Positions 5,853 through 6,736 of a stretch of 6,736 nt of DNA are shown piece by piece. Position 1 is the first letter of the stretch; each line of letters begins with the position of its first letter. The stretch comes from an uncultured Neomegalonema sp. (lineage in GTDB: Bacteria > Pseudomonadota > Alphaproteobacteria > Rhodobacterales > Rhodobacteraceae): NCBI GenBank assembly GCA_937958345.1, contig CALGNW010000100.1, positions 1-6,736 of the forward strand, in the 5' to 3' direction. The translations under genes were made by a program, and so were the position numbers. The notes beneath the pieces are model-generated. The model did not search any database and was not told the DNA's origin. It saw nothing but the letters and a program-made list of their open reading frames with translations.

Positions 5853-6736
5853 ATGACCAAAGCCTTCGCCTCTGCCGGAGATATGACGGAAAAGAAAATA
5901 TCTTTCACCGAAGTCGGCGACGGCCTTTGGGCCTTTACCGCCGAGGGCGATCCGAACTCGGGTGTCATCATCGGCGACGAGAGCGTTATGATCATTGAGG
6001 CTCAGGCAACACCGCGCCTTGCCGGTAAGGTGATCGAAAAGGTGCGCGAGGTCACGGACAAACCGATCAGCCATGTTGTCCTGACCCACTATCACGCCGT
6101 TCGCGTGTTGGGCGCATCGGCCTTTGACGCCGAGCAGATTATCATGTCCGACATGGCGCGCGGCATGGTCGCCGAACGGGGGCAGGAAGATTGGGACAGC
6201 GAGTTTCAACGCTTTCCGCGTCTGTTCGAGGGCCACGAGAGCATCCCCGGTCTGACATGGCCGACAACGACGTTCAACGACAGCATGACGGTATATCTCG
6301 GCAACCGGCGGGTTGACCTGAAGCACTTGGGCCGTGCGCATACTGCCGGAGACATCGTGGCGCATGTGCCGGATCAGAATGTCATGTTTACGGGCGACAT
6401 CGTTGAATACCACTCAGCATGTTACTGCGGCGACGGGTATTTCGGAGATTGGGGCGGCACGCTCGACGCGATCAAAGCCTATGAGGTCGACGCGATTGCA
6501 CCGGGGCGCGGTGATGCGCTTGTGGGTCGTGAGATGGTCGATAAGGCCATCGAAAGCACGCGCGATTTTGTCGACAGCACGTACCGTCCGGCGGCAAAAG
6601 TTGCGGCGCGCGGCGGCAGCCTGAAAGACGCATGGGATGCGGTGCGCGAGTCGTGTGATGCGAAGTTCGGCGACTATGCAATCTACGAACATTGCCTGCC
6701 TTTCAACGTCGCGCGGGCTTATGACGAGGCGCGCGG
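5853..6736 (+). CDS. Metallo-beta-lactamase-fold protein with altered metal motif (C-terminus beyond window)
   Basis: The frame is open from 5853 to the window edge: 294 codons without a stop. The order of elements is that of MBL-fold hydrolases: an N-terminal strand region 'GLWAFTAEGDPNSGVIIGD' (24-42), motif 2 at residues 78-88, 'LGRAHTAGDIV' (159-169; motif 3 His163), 'MFTGDIVEY' (178-186; motif 4 Asp182) and 'IAPGRGDAL' (215-223; motif 5). Motif 2 reads HYHAVR (79-84) instead of HxHxDH, so the Asp and third His are Val83 and Arg84. Motif 5 has Arg219 where a His is usual. Three likely first-site ligands (His79, His81, His163) plus Asp182 remain. The start at 5853 has GGAG (5843-5846) 6 nt upstream; an in-frame ATG at 5883 is a weaker alternative. 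It follows fahA by 49 bp on the same strand without an evident terminator, so it probably belongs to the operon. Substrate unknown; a thioester or lactone hydrolase related to aromatic or amino-acid catabolism is conceivable. Confidence 0.88.
   Translation, partial: MTKAFASAGDMTEKKISFTEVGDGLWAFTAEGDPNSGVIIGDESVMIIEAQATPRLAGKVIEKVREVTDKPISHVVLTHYHAVRVLGASAFDAEQIIMSDMARGMVAERGQEDWDSEFQRFPRLFEGHESIPGLTWPTTTFNDSMTVYLGNRRVDLKHLGRAHTAGDIVAHVPDQNVMFTGDIVEYHSACYCGDGYFGDWGGTLDAIKAYEVDAIAPGRGDALVGREMVDKAIESTRDFVDSTYRPAAKVAARGGSLKDAWDAVRESCDAKFGDYAIYEHCLPFNVARAYDEAR

Noticed and set aside
5838..6413. 191-codon open frame on the minus strand inside the MBL-fold gene
   Set aside because: It is antisense to a frame with recognisable MBL motifs; it is explained by high GC content and has no motif of its own.

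Overview
The window looks like chromosomal DNA of an alphaproteobacterium, quite possibly a Rhodobacteraceae-type marine heterotroph. That is inferred from the GC-rich third codon positions, the dense operon packing and the general look of the proteins; no rRNA or other phylogenetic marker is present. There are no RNA genes, insertion sequences, CRISPR arrays or phage genes. Seven protein-coding genes lie in two divergent groups either side of a 123-bp intergenic region (2422-2544).

Leftward group (minus strand, transcribed 2421 towards 1): an enolase-superfamily enzyme of the mandelate racemase/muconate lactonizing type, resembling the cis-3-hydroxyproline dehydratase / hydroxyproline-betaine epimerase branch (1321-2421); a beta-hydroxyacid dehydrogenase of the 3-hydroxyisobutyrate dehydrogenase family (275-1234); and the N-terminal 83 residues of a probable Fe(II)/2-oxoglutarate-dependent oxygenase cut by the window edge (1-251). 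An oxygenase, a racemase/dehydratase and an NAD(P)-dependent dehydrogenase together suggest catabolism of a small hydroxylated amino acid or hydroxy acid. The substrate cannot be read from the sequence.

Rightward group (plus strand): a complete lower homogentisate pathway in reaction order, homogentisate 1,2-dioxygenase (2545-3906), maleylacetoacetate isomerase (3903-4553) and fumarylacetoacetase (4541-5803). These convert homogentisate, from tyrosine and phenylalanine, to fumarate and acetoacetate. The three genes overlap (4 bp and 13 bp), so they are probably translationally coupled. After 49 bp comes a metallo-beta-lactamase-fold protein (5853 to past 6736) whose canonical zinc-binding motif is altered.

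The homogentisate genes are orthodox, with all checked catalytic residues present. The points most worth a second look are the MBL-fold protein with a degenerate HxHxDH motif at the end of the homogentisate operon, the uncharacterised leftward pathway with its probable amino-acid oxygenase, and the short shared control region between the two groups.
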